From the NCBI RefSeq assembly GCF_030052815.1, contig NC_079507.1:53455571-53519570 (forward strand): 64,000 nucleotides of DNA. The letters run 5' to 3'. Below, piece after piece: positions 23,801 to 33,111 of this stretch. The notes below the pieces were generated by a model. That model was not told the DNA's origin. It saw only the letters and a program-made list of their open reading frames with translations, and did not search any database. The translations under genes and the position numbers were made by a program. Position 1 is the first letter of the stretch. Each line of letters begins with the position of its first letter. Origin of the DNA: Hevea brasiliensis. Its lineage: Eukaryota; Streptophyta; Magnoliopsida; Malpighiales; Euphorbiaceae.

Positions 23801-24124
23801 ATCATAGTCACCTTTGGCATTAGAGGCATAATACTCTACCACAGAAAGACTTCTAAGATGGAGCTCAAGAACATGGTTGGTGAGATTATCACAGATGACT
23901 CCAGGCCATTCACAGCAATCCGCATCACGATCCCAAGAAGAAAGCCGGTTAGAAGGATCTTTAAGGCCAAGCTTTAACTGTAAAAGAGCTTCTCTCTCAC
24001 TTTCAATACAGCCAGCATTAAAGCTTCCATGACAAAGGCCAAGGCTAAAAACAGTTGCTGCAAAGAGAAACCAAGGGAAAGCAAGTGTTAAAGAAGTAGC
24101 ACTCATTGGTATTTTCATGAGCAT
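20858..24124 (-). CDS. LRR receptor-like protein (Cf/EIX/HcrVf-like RLP)
   Basis: An intronless 1088-residue protein of the plant RLP class: cell-surface receptors without a kinase that sense pathogen or developmental ligands and signal through partner kinases such as SOBIR1 and BAK1. Residues 1 to about 33 form a signal peptide (hydrophobic SLTLAFPWFLFAATVFSLGL). An LRRNT cap follows (C39, C70-C71, W73-P-G-V-I-C78). About 30 extracellular LRRs of LxxLxxLxxLxLxxNxxxGxIP type come next, with a break near NPHWIPPFQLVEK. After an acidic linker (GEDDKGSES) there is one transmembrane span (about 1029-1052, with GxxxG-like APGFVVGFWAVMG). The short basic and aromatic tail ends at GHGL. No kinase domain is present. 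The start (24124) is the first Met and leads directly into the signal peptide. A decayed near-copy lies at 8291-11285. The ligand is unknown. Confidence 0.95.
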   Translation of the reverse strand: MLMKIPMSATSLTLAFPWFLFAATVFSLGLCHGSFNAGCIESEREALLQLKLGLKDPSNRLSSWDRDADCCEWPGVICDNLTNHVLELHLRSLSVVEYYASNAKGDYDEYWERSTFRGKISQSLLNLKHLKYLDLSNNNFEGVHIPKFLGSMQSLRYLNFSGAGFGGMIPHQIGNLSNLQYLNLEGGYYYYYHEIYVENLDWLSSLSSLEFLDLSYVNLSKALDWLDAMNKLPSLVELHLSLCSLSHKVPSNINFSSLAILDLSGNSFGESSVSSWIFHIPTLTSLDLSYNNFFGPIPVQLQNITSLKELDMSHNNFNSSMAFWLHGLPRLELLRLSYNFELLDGIPSAIGNFTSLNSLDLTHCNFQGAIPSAIGNLTSLNNLDLSGNQLEGGIPSVIGNLTTLNKLRLSFNKLEGGIPASFKNLCKLRSLDLVSNNLSQEINEVFEILFGCVSNGIEVLSLSNCQLSGHLNNLLGQFKNLDSLDLSDNSIAHQIPATLGVLTSLTSLRLSNNKLNGSLPIGFGALENLVDVDISHNSLEGEVSEIHFANLTNLTYFDASHNQLILRVNPHWIPPFQLVEKMSLRSWDVGPQLPRWLRSLKELVFLDLSNSKISGTLPVWFSDWSLRLSNLNLSHNQLHGKIPYLSTTDYSLSSIDLSSNKFNGPLPNVSSYWIDLSDNLLSGSLFTFLCHRTHDVLTMLLNFGKNHLSGEIPDCWMNWEYLAVLKLNDNYFSGKIPSSIGMLSRLGYLNLRNNTLFGEIPLSLEHCEELMVLELDENSLGGNISTWLENQNYSQMVILNLRGNQFHGHMPIELCRMTHLQILDLANNNLNGTIPTCINNFSAMVNESYVGMGEQGRILLNFVDLVFSDSSSIMTKGEMIEYSTNLNFVRSMDLSNNELSGVIPEEITKLKALHSLNLSHNLLSGRIPEEIGNMKALESLDFSQNQLFGEIPLSMSSLTFLSRLNLSNNKLSGIIPSGTQLQGFDPSTFSGNKLCGLPLIKNCNVDGDMPPIGIERGEDDKGSESFAWFYFYVSIAPGFVVGFWAVMGPLVFNRRWRHLYFNFLDNLWDKFMAWYYVNVARFVKGHGL

Positions 24125-24181
24125 TCACTACTAGAGGTAAAACTATGGAGGAATACACCAAAGAATGTCACAATGGAGTCC

Positions 24182-24189
24182 TATTTATA
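24182..24189 (-). promoter_or_regulatory. Candidate TATA box of the RLP gene
   Basis: TATAAATA on the minus strand, 58 bp upstream of the start codon, which would give a 5' leader of roughly 25-30 nt. This is the stretch removed by the 850-bp deletion in the pseudogene copy. Confidence 0.5.
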
Positions 24190-25135
24190 ATGTCTTTCAT
24201 GCTTGATCACCACGAACACGCTGAGATGTAAATGGGAAGTTTCCATTGATTTTCCTACTAATTTGTTTGTTTTGTGTAGATAATTCTAAATTATTAAATA
24301 CAGACAATCAAATATCATTTTTTTTGAGCCCATCTGCATGCGTAGAAGGTCTCCACTGTACAACAATTAATCAATTTATAAATTTTCTAAAAAAAGTTTA
24401 CACTTATAATTTTTATTTTTAATATTTCCATATGAATTTCAAACACAACAAAATTTTAAAAGTATTTTAATTTTTTTTTTCAAAATAATAAAGTTGGCAT
24501 CTCGAACTATTTTTTAAAGAGTACATATTAATTAATTATAATAATAATCAAAATAATTATTCTAAAACTCAACAGATTTATTAACTAAATTTAATAAAAA
24601 AATTCAATCGTCAAAGAAGGAAAATGGCATTGCAAACCGTGTGGATCCCATGAAGAAAAATTCAATACATACTGAGTATTAGAAGGGCAAAGGAAATAAA
24701 TATTAGAATTCACAACTTAGCGTGTAACTTGGAGAGCTCATGTGTAGACTTACAATTATTGTAGAGAGAAAATAAGAATAGAAATCATTAGAGTTTTCTT
24801 GCTTCTTACCAGAAAATCAAAATTTCCAAGACTTATTACTGCTTTTCTTCCTCTGCTTTTATTGAACATGGAGTCTCTAAACTTGAAGAAAAATATGCAT
24901 ATTCTATTGAAAAGAAAAATTAAAAAAAAAAAGCCCGATGAACAAATAAAACTTTTATTCACACACCCTCTAGAATCATTGAAACTCTTATACCTCATGC
25001 ATACTGGAAAAAAAAAAATGTTGATGGAAAAGAAAATCTTTAGCATTATTGTTAGTATAGTTATCATAATTTGATTTTTTTTCTAATGAAATTTTAGTAT
25101 AATTATATTAATTTGATTTATAATTTAAATCTAAT

Positions 25136-25183
<48 letters not shown>

Positions 25184-25536
25184 TACTTTATCTATTTCAT
25201 AATTAAATTGAGTTTCATAAAAATAACTTAAAAAATATTATTTAATAACAATTTTACCAATAATGTTAAGTTATTCAAATTAAAGTCTTCACCCCTTCCC
25301 CTACACTAAGTAAATAGTTATAAAGTGAGGCCTTTCTAACACGACAAAATAAAAGAGTAAAAAATCAATGGACACGGCAAAACCAATAAAGTTAAGTCTT
25401 TCCACTACTGCAAAATAAAAAAGTAAAAAACCAATGAAAAGAAAAAGCATTGGCAAAGAAGGAAAATAGTATTACAAACCGTGTGGATCCCATGAAGAAA
25501 ATTTATATTAATTTCATTTATAATTTAAATCTAATG

Positions 25537-25568
<32 letters not shown>

Positions 25569-26589
25569 TACTTTATCTATTTCATAATTAAATTGAGTTT
25601 CATAAAAATAATTTAAAAAATATTATTTTGTTATTTTAGGGTTTTCATAAATAAACATGTGAAATTTAATTTTAAATTAATTTTTAATTTTTTCTAACTA
25701 ATATATTTTAAAAAATATTATTTTAATAGCAACTCCATCAATAAAGCTAATTTATCTAGATTAAAGTCTTTACTCATTTCCATAAGTCAAGTAAATGGTT
25801 ATAAAATTAAGTCTTTCCAATAAAACAAAATAAAAAATCTAATGAAATCGGCAAAGTTAATAAAGTCAAGTCTTTCAAATATGACAAAATAAAAAAGCAA
25901 AAAACCAATGGAAACAACAGAGTCAATTTTTCCCGATGCAACGAGAAAAAAAAAAAAATTGTAAATGAAATAAATGATAAAAAGCAAAGGCTTCGTTCAA
26001 AACAGCTTGTCTCTCCCCTTTGATGCTAAAGATATCCTTAATTCAAATTGCCTGTTGAAGAAGACACTGCTTATGGAATCCTATTTTAGAATGCAATGCA
26101 TAGAACATCCTTAATGGCAACTTGTGGAAATTTACAAGTAGTGTCAATTTGTTTCATTTTTTAACCTCTTGCATCAGCATTAAAGAAAAAAAAAAACAAA
26201 AAAAAAAAGACTCAACTTGTGAAAATTTATGAATATTGTTAATTTATTTGATGGGTACTTGTGGAAATTTAGAAGTACCTCCATTTGTTAGCATTTAATG
26301 TCTTAACCCCAATTAAAACATTATCTCTTATTTATAATGTTTGGTGACACGGTATTAATACTAGTTCCTACAAATTAAAAGAGTAGTTTATAAAACATCA
26401 CCCTTGAGAGAAAGTTTTGATTAAAATAAAAAAGATAATACCACCATTTTTACATTTAACTACTGATTCAACAGTTATTTTACCGAACACTTCTGCTTTA
26501 AATCACTATATGATTTGTTAATAGCTAACAACTAATAAAACAACTCACAACTATTAAATCAGTTAAAACTGCCGAACAGACCGTTAGTA
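24190..26589. other. AT-rich upstream region of the RLP, duplicated blocks
   Basis: No gene is seen. About 24600-24770 is shared with 13195-13360. Two pieces of the AT-rich unit lie at 25030-25310 and 25495-26130. A TATTTTAGAATGCAATGCAT block at about 26080 is also present at 12770 and 14890. An (ATT)n microsatellite occupies 25138-25181. Confidence 0.6.
25138..25181. repeat. (ATT)n microsatellite
   Basis: About 14 uninterrupted ATT trinucleotides. A shorter run sits at the equivalent place at about 25540, and a still shorter one at about 12296. Confidence 0.95.
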
Positions 26590-26790
26590 ACCCTTTCATC
26601 GTTTTCAACTAGCTCTAGATACAAAAGTGTAGCAGAAAAATCAATAAAGAATCACCCATATTATTTGCAGCAAAAATAATTCAAAATGTAAAGCTCAAAC
26701 AGCCACATCTATTAAAACTTATTTTTCCCATGTGAATAGCTGTGTAAATCTGCCCAAAGTAGGGATCCGCCTTAACTGAATTTCCACGGT
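26590..26790. repeat. Right end of the tandem unit, related to 894-1140
   Basis: Shares ordered blocks with the left edge of the window, including CTGCCCAAAGTAGGGATCC. It marks the approximate right limit of the duplicated DCD-RLP neighbourhood. Confidence 0.55.
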
Positions 26791-27359
26791 CGCTAACTGA
26801 TTGAAGTCATAACAAGATAACACAAGCTAAGTTCTTTTCAATTCTTGCCATTTTGGTCAGATCTCTTTTAACGCTTATAAAATTTTATTTATGATGCTAT
26901 ATCATAATCAAGTTAGCAAAGAGTTTATGGAAAGATAATCAACAGAAATTATCATCTCAGCAAAATTCTATTTGATCTCATCAGACAAATTCAATGAACT
27001 ATCAGCCAATGGTAAGCAAAGAATCATTATAGAGCCGGCAGCTGAAATTGGTAACAAACCAGAACAGAGCAGTTACAGGAATGGAAGTAGGTGTGTTGAG
27101 AAACATTACATAATAATTATGGCAAACTTAATTTTCAAATTTATAAGTAAAAGGAATAAACTGATGAAACTTCTCTCCTGCTTTGGCCGTATGATTTTTC
27201 ATTCCTTGGTTTTGCAACGTGCAATACCACTAAGGTAAATCAAGTTACCTCTACTCTCTCAAGATAACTTGCGGCAATGACACTAAACTATGCATCCATA
27301 CTATTAATGGTTCTGAGTTTCTTACTACTCCACAACACTCATGACTCATAGCTAGTGTA
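26791..27359. other. 3' flank of the ENY2 gene
   Basis: No further coding sequence is recognised. It probably includes the ENY2 3'-UTR (minus strand), but no convincing poly(A) signal could be singled out. Confidence 0.4.
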
Positions 27360-27833
27360 TCAAACAGCAGCTTGAACAAGAAAAGCACGAATTCTTTGCA
27401 ACAGCTCAGCCTTTATGGAATCAGGAATAGATGCTGAATGGGCAAAGGCATGACAATTTTCATAACTACAAAATGTAATAAAAAAGCAGAAGGAAAATAA
27501 AGATTAACTAGATAATCTGTCATCCAAATTGAGTTGAGAAACAAGTGTGTTCATCAGTCAAGAAAGGCATGGTTAACTAAACCATATGAACATGAATAAA
27601 CATGAATAAAATCAGGTGCAGTCCCTTTTCAGTATACAAATTTTGAATGATAGAATGTTTGAATCCCAATCCTCATATGAATGTCCGGTAACCATCAGAT
27701 TAAACAACAAAGTTGCATGTTTAGACCATTAAACAAAAACTGTAGAAACTTCCTACCTCTGCCCTTAGGGGTAATTACATGTACAAGGTCATCCACAGTA
27801 ACATTGTTCCTCCCTTTCTTCTTTATAAATACC
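27360..27833 (-). CDS. ENY2: ENY2 (Sus1 homologue), last two coding exons only
   Basis: Two minus-strand exons, 27757-27833 and 27360-27433, join in phase across a 323-bp GT-AG intron. They encode VFIKKKGRNNVTVDDLVHV, ITPKGRASIPDS and IKAELLQRIRAFLVQAAV, then stop. This is the conserved C-terminal half of ENY2, the small helical subunit shared by the SAGA histone H2B deubiquitinase module and the TREX-2 mRNA export complex. The first half (about 50 residues in the family) is missing. Only 33 bp of intron, with a good acceptor, remain before the LTR of the outer Athila element at 27867. Either the upstream exons lie beyond the nested retrotransposons (over 36 kb away) or the gene is broken. 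The frame and splice sites here are intact. Identity is firm; expression is unknown. Confidence 0.88.
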
Positions 27834-28892
27834 CTACACAAGATAAGATCAAGAGTGATTTGAAAGTGATAAAAACACAGTAAACAATTACAAGTGCACG
27901 GGTCGTACAAGTAATACAGTAAAGATATCGTTTCCACGAGGAGTTGTGCTAATGATTGAATTTTTGATATAAAAGTTGACTAAATTGAGCTAATATTGGA
28001 ATTAAAACAAATAGTTGGTGGGTATTGGAGTATGAAATCTATTCGTGCAAAATTAATAATCTATCCAACAATGTATTAATTAAACTAAAATTGCATCAAA
28101 TTGAAATAGGCAAGTTGAAATATGGCAAGATTTTAAAATGGCAAGCAATTGAATTCAATTGAAAATTAGCAATGGTAAAAAGGTGATTCCGGAGTTCGGG
28201 ATTTCATATTCGAGCTATTTTGGGATTTTAAATTGGTTATCCAATCTTGTGAAACTAATGGTTTTAAGGAGATTAATTCTTAAATCCTTTGAATTCCCTT
28301 TCGAGTGAGACAAAGAGTGCCTTAATCAATCTAATCCTACTTTCGTGGAGTTAGAATTAATTAAGACCCATTAAGTTCTTTAATTAATCTGTGAATCCTC
28401 TTAATCCTTATTCTATTTCTAGATCTAAGTTAATTAAGTCCAATTCCTTGATTATCTATCACAAGGCCTTCTCCTTTCGGTGCTTCAACCATGGATTATG
28501 AACATTACTTAATGGGATCCTACACTAAGCATGTCATTAAGCACACAAGAAATGAATAAAACTCATTAAGACCACAAAATATGGATTACCCAATCAAAAT
28601 CCACAAAATATCTCAAATATTACAACCCTTACTCCAGAATCAAAAGTAAAACTACTCACTATCCATAATGCTTACAAGATATATTGAGTTTAAATGGAAA
28701 TAAAGCTTTAATCTAAGCTAAGGAATAAGAAATTAAACACTAGAAATGTAGAAAAATGTAAGGAAAGAAAGAAATCTGCAAATCTTGGTTAAAAATGGTG
28801 TGGAAGGTGAAAGTGACTCCTCAAATTCTGCCTCTCTTCTCCTTTCCTTTTCTGCTCCTTGTCCCCCCTCTTCTAAAATGGGAAAATGAGAC

Positions 28893-28900
28893 TATTTATA
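28893..28900 (-). promoter_or_regulatory. TATA box of the outer Athila 3' LTR
   Basis: TATAAATA on minus in the LTR. Transcription from here would run leftward out of the LTR into the ENY2 exons at 27833. Confidence 0.55.
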
Positions 28901-29000
28901 GCATTTTTCTGACATGGAGCCCTAAAATGGTATGTTCTAGGAGGAATTATCTGAGGGAATCTACTGCCAGCTCATTAATGAACTCTTTATGGGACTGCAT

Positions 29001-29230
29001 AAGTTATGCAGTCCCTTATGCAGTTTTCGGCTGATTCTGGTTCACTTATGCGAAACTGCATGACTTGGTGCATAGGCTATGCATAATTCCGTGAAGGTGC
29101 ATAAGAGAGGCGAGAATGTGCATAAGCTATTCAGTCTCCTTATGCAAATTTCGGTTGGTTCTGGAACAGTGATTTTTCTCCTTATGCAGATCTGCATAGC
29201 TTATGCGGCAAGTTATGCACAATTTGGTCA
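29001..29230. repeat. TGCATAAG / CTTATGCA palindromic motifs in the LTR
   Basis: Several inverted motifs (for example TGCATAAG, then 11 nt, then CTTATGCA at about 28997-29023) upstream of the LTR TATA box. The same motif forms a long array at 59830-60680 inside the same element. Confidence 0.75.
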
Positions 29231-29484
29231 ATGCATATTTCAGCTTGAAAACTTGTTTTTGACATCTTTGGCTGTAGAAGTCACTCCTCAGTGGCAAAAT
29301 TTCTTTTCAGTCCTTCAAAAACACCATTTTTCCTACAAAACAAAGTAAAAATTACAAATTAATCCAAAATCGACAATTATGAAAAACTAACTAATTAACT
29401 AATGAAATTAGCTAAAAATGACTAATAATCAAATAAAATGGTTATGAAATTAGACCTAAATGACTATACAAAATGTATGCATCA

Positions 29485-29524
29485 AATACCCCCAAACTCA
29501 AGCTTTTGCTTGTCCTCAAGCAAA
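29485..29524 (-). promoter_or_regulatory. Polypurine tract and AGGA-loop hairpin, outer Athila
   Basis: TGAGTTTGGGGG (29489-29500 on minus) directly precedes the 3' LTR and is the plus-strand primer site. Just upstream, 29505-29524 can fold as an 8-bp stem TTTGCTTG/CAAGCAAA with loop AGGA. Confidence 0.8.
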
Positions 29525-30080
29525 CTTTAAAATGTGGTGCAAAAATTTTAGGGGTGCCTTATCCAAAGAGTTATGAAAATCACCTATTAAGGTAACTTAA
29601 CACCCTTTTAGCCATACCAGCAATCCATATACCCATCCTTCAAAATGCAAAGAATTTAATGCTTATCCAAGCTTTCACCGCTTAGCCATCAAGTCAATTA
29701 TCATTCAAAATCCCCAAACCAACCAATCAAGAGAGAGAGTCATGCTCAAAAGGAATTCTAGAACAATCAATAGTCAAAGTGTGTCTATATGGAATGATGG
29801 AATTGAATGAGTGAATGAATAGTTTTCCAATCCCATAGGCAAATTCCCTACTCCCATCTCCACTAATGTAGCAAGTACTATCTAGAGATCAAAGGTCTTT
29901 TTAGGGATGTAAGGGGGCCATGGGGTTCAAAATGAGGCTAAGAAGAAGAATGGGTAAAAAGGATTCAAAGCATGAGAATATTTCCAATCTTAGCAACATA
30001 AGGTACACTTCTTATTTTATTTTTTTTCTTTTTCTTTTTTTTTTGTATATATGGAGGAGAGAAGTACACAATGAGAATTG
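29525..30080 (-). other. Outer Athila 3' noncoding region, LTR-proximal part
   Basis: No ORF. Blocks are shared with the nested Athila (42060-42470) in opposite orientation, for example the segments around GCTACATTAGTGGAGAT and GCAAATTCCCTA (complement GGGAATTTGC). It ends at the insertion site of the nested element. Confidence 0.7.
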
Positions 30081-30085
30081 TCAAG
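30081..30085. repeat. Target site duplication TCAAG (left)
   Basis: Matches TCAAG at 44104-44108, bracketing the nested Athila element. Confidence 0.9.
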
Positions 30086-30481
30086 TGTTACACTCATTTC
30101 ATATAGGCATTTTAGGGTAGTTTTGCATCCATTTTGCCCTTATATTTTAGTATATTTTATGTTTTTAGCTTTATTTTAGCTTATTTGTTAAATTTGATTA
30201 CTTTATATTTGATTTTCGTAATTTTGTTGTTTTTGATAGGATTTTGTGGCAAATCGAAGATCAATGAGTGCAATAGGAAATAATTTGAAGAGATTTGAAG
30301 TTCTTTAAGCATGGAGGAAAGTTGAAGAAATTAAGCCTTGAAAGAGCAAACTAGCCGAAATTTGCTTGAGGCTTTGCTTAAGGTCATGCTTAGGGTAAAG
30401 CGGCAATGCTTAAGGTGCAACACAAGTCAAGCATGAGCAGAAAAGTCTATTTTACTCTAAATCTGCCGAGATTTGCTGAAG

Positions 30482-30564
30482 GTCTGCTTAACCTTAAGCA
30501 GACAGTGCGACCAGAGGCTAAATTTGCTAAGAAGCTGCTTAGGGTTAAGCCGAACCCTAAGCAG
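30482..30564. promoter_or_regulatory. Two perfect palindromes in the LTR U3
   Basis: 30482-30503 is GTCTGCTTAA, CC, then its exact complement. 30535-30564 is CTGCTTAGGGTT, a 6-nt spacer, then AACCCTAAGCAG. Both are preserved in the 3' LTR (from 42925). They lie 106-188 bp upstream of the LTR TATA box. Confidence 0.8.
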
Positions 30565-30669
30565 AATGCCCAGAACGTGAATAGTCTTTCTTGACTTGGA
30601 TAATTTTACACCTCATTTCCTATCCACTCCTTAGCTGTTATTTACTTTTAGGGCAGCTTTTTGGGACCA

Positions 30670-30676
30670 TATAAAT
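30670..30676 (+). promoter_or_regulatory. TATA box of the nested Athila 5' LTR
   Basis: TATAAAT in the LTR, also present in the 3' LTR at 43111-43117. Confidence 0.5.
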
Positions 30677-31670
30677 TCATCATTTCCTTATTTTTGCCAC
30701 AAGAGGAAGGGGAGGAAAAACAAAAAGGAAAGAGAATTTAATAGAGAGAGGAGACGCCATTTCTCTTGGGGGAGAGGAGCTGCTGCACCAGTTTTGAAGC
30801 TCCAGAAACCAGAGATCTTGGTTCTTCCACCTGGGTTTTCCCATTTCAGTCCTTTTATCATGTTTTTCTTTATTCTTCCATCTATATTTCTTGTAAATAC
30901 CATTATGAGTGAGTAATTCCTTTAGATTTCAGAGTTGGGAAATATGTTTTAGATTAATTTGTGGATTTGGATTGGGTATTTCCTTATTTTATATGAATAT
31001 GAGTTTTGATTCCTTCCTTGTGTGCTTGATTTACTTGCCTAATGTTGGTACCCATTGGGTATTGTGTTAATCTTTGATTGAAGGACCGAAAGGTGAAAGT
31101 CATTGATAGTTAATCAAGGATTGGAACTTAAAATCACCTAGATTTAGAAATAAACTAGGACTTTAAGAGGAATTAATTATTGGTTACAAAACTTAATGGG
31201 TTTTAAAGTAATCAAATACATACGAAAGTAGGTTTGGTTATTTTAGAATACACTTTGATATGCTTGAAAAAGATATTAAAGGGATTTAGAATCAATTTCC
31301 TTCAAACTCTATTTTTCCCTAAAAATTGGAATGCCCAAGACAAATCCCAATTAATTTGTGCATAAAACCCCAACTCTGGAATCACTTTTATCATAATTAG
31401 ACTTTCGTTTAAATTACCCATTGTTAATTTTAGTTTAATTGCGAGCTAAAACTAGAATTTATTTGTTTGCTCTTCACCCATTTCAATTGGATTAATCAAT
31501 TTACCTTGCTCATTTACATTTACCATTTATCCATTAATCATTAGCCCAAATAATCGCTTCATTCATAGTTTAGTAATCAAACAGCAAATCCTCGTGGGAA
31601 CGATACTTGATTCATCACTTTATTACTTGAGACGACCCGTATACTTGCGGATTAGTCACCATCAAGTTTT

Positions 31671-31688
31671 TGGCGCCGTTGCCGGGGA
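31671..31688 (+). promoter_or_regulatory. Primer binding site, tRNA-Asp type
   Basis: TGGCGCCGTTGCCGGGGA, 6 nt after the 5' LTR, is complementary to the 3' end of plant tRNA-Asp, the primer characteristic of Athila-lineage elements. Confidence 0.9.
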
Positions 31689-31811
31689 TTTGATTTTTTG
31701 CTTGATATTGAACGATTGTTTGTTTGGTTAATTTGGGCATTTTATTTTATTTTCTTTTTACCATTTTACTTTGAGAGTTTGTTTATTTTTGTTTTTCAGG
31801 TGCTTTATTTT

Positions 31812-33110
31812 ATGAGAAGGACAAAAAGTGAAGAAATCAATCTATTCTTTGACCCAGAAATAGAGAAGACAGCAAAAGCTTTAAGAGCAGAATCTAAGAG
31901 AAGAAAAGCTGAAATTAAAGCTCAGCAACAACAAGAAAGAGCACAAGAGCAAGAGCAATTACAAGAAGAAATGGCTGACAACAACAACAACAATAACAAT
32001 AACAACCGCTCTGTGAAGGATCATGCCTATCCTAACATTGGAGATTTCATGCCAAGTATCACAAGACCAAGGGTAGAAGCTAATAATTTTGAACTGAAGC
32101 CTGCACTCTGTCAAATGGTACAACAAGCACAATTGGAGGAAATCCAAGTGAAAGTCCACATGTGCATCTAGCACACTTTCTTGAGATCAGCGATATGTTG
32201 AAGATAAATGGAGTTTCTGATGATGCAATTCGACTCAGATTATTTCCTTTTTTCTCTGAAGGACCGAGCTAGAGAGTGGTTACATTCTTTGCCACCGGGT
32301 TCTATCACAACATGGGATGAACTTTCTCAAGTATTTTTGGCTCAATATTTTCCACCAAGCAAGACAGCTAAGCTAAGAAATGAGCTGACTTCTTTCAAAC
32401 CTAGAGATGATGAGAGCTTGTATGAAGCATGGGAGAGGTACAAGGATTTGCAAAGGAGATGTCCACATCATGGGATTCCTAAGTGGATGCTTGTTCAACA
32501 CTTTTATAATGGAGTTTCACCAGCTATTAGGAGTACAATTGATGCATCTTCTGGAGGTGACCTTATGGAAAAATCTGAAGATGAAGCTTTTTCCGCTCTT
32601 GATAAAATTGCTTATAACAACTACCAATGGAGTTGTGAGAGGAATGAGATCAAGAAACCAGCTGGTATGTTTGAGCTTGATGCCATGAATATGATTAATG
32701 CTAAGTTTGATGCTTTGACAAAGAAGATGGACAAGTTAAGTATGAAAGTAGATTCTTCAGCCGGAGGTTCTAGTAATTCACTAGAAATTGGAGCTGCAAA
32801 TGTCAATTGTGCAGCAGATTTTTCTGCACTTAATCAAGATTTTTCAAGTTATAAAGTTGATTATGTGGGAACTACAATCAAAGACCAGTGGTAACCCATT
32901 TTACGCAACTTATGATCCAAAGATGGAGAAACCACCCAAATTTCTCTTGGGAGGTAGACAAGGGCAAAATTAGAATTTTCAAGAACCTTACGGATATCAA
33001 CAAAATCAGAATTTTCAGCAGAATAGAGGTCCTCCTCCTGGAATTTCTAAACCTCAAAATGTACCTGCTCCACCTCTACCACAACAAGCACAACTAGACA
33101 AGACAGCTAG
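31812..33110 (+). pseudogene. Athila gag (nested element), frameshifted
   Basis: Begins MRRTKSEEINLFF, then a charged Q/E-rich stretch, a poly-Asn run (about 31978-32005) and the retrotransposon gag core (DRAREWLHSLPPGSITTWDE, about 32262-32321, with FLAQYFPPSKTAKLRNEL after it). The frame is lost near 32134 (a T appears missing) and regained near 32248-32253 (an extra T in a T run). It is lost again through several one-base changes at 32880-32960, plus a TAG near 32972. Gag would form the capsid of the virus-like particle; this copy cannot. Confidence 0.85.
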
Positions 33111-33111
33111 A

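Larger units (their letters stand above)
27867..29484 (-). repeat. 3' LTR of the outer Athila element
   Basis: On minus it starts TGATGCATAC next to the polypurine tract and ends GTTTTTATCA beside the ENY2 intron, a TG...CA LTR of 1618 bp. Its last 150 bp align with the end of the nested Athila LTR (shared GACCCGT and CTCGTGG blocks). The U3 part (about 29000-29230) has several TGCATAAG / CTTATGCA inverted motifs. The left boundary is inferred from alignment and the TG/CA rule. Confidence 0.8.
30086..31664 (+). repeat. 5' LTR of the nested Athila
   Basis: Starts TGTTACACTC and ends AGTCACCATCA. The U3 has two strong palindromes (30482-30503 and 30535-30564) upstream of a TATAAAT at 30670-30676. 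Differences from the 3' LTR are concentrated in 30576-30920. Confidence 0.95.

Noticed and set aside
20858..24124. Receptor kinase
   Set aside because: The protein ends about 36 residues after its membrane span. No kinase motif is present and no downstream exon was seen.
27681..27863. Plus-strand 60-codon frame
   Set aside because: Antisense to the ENY2 exon and its intron.
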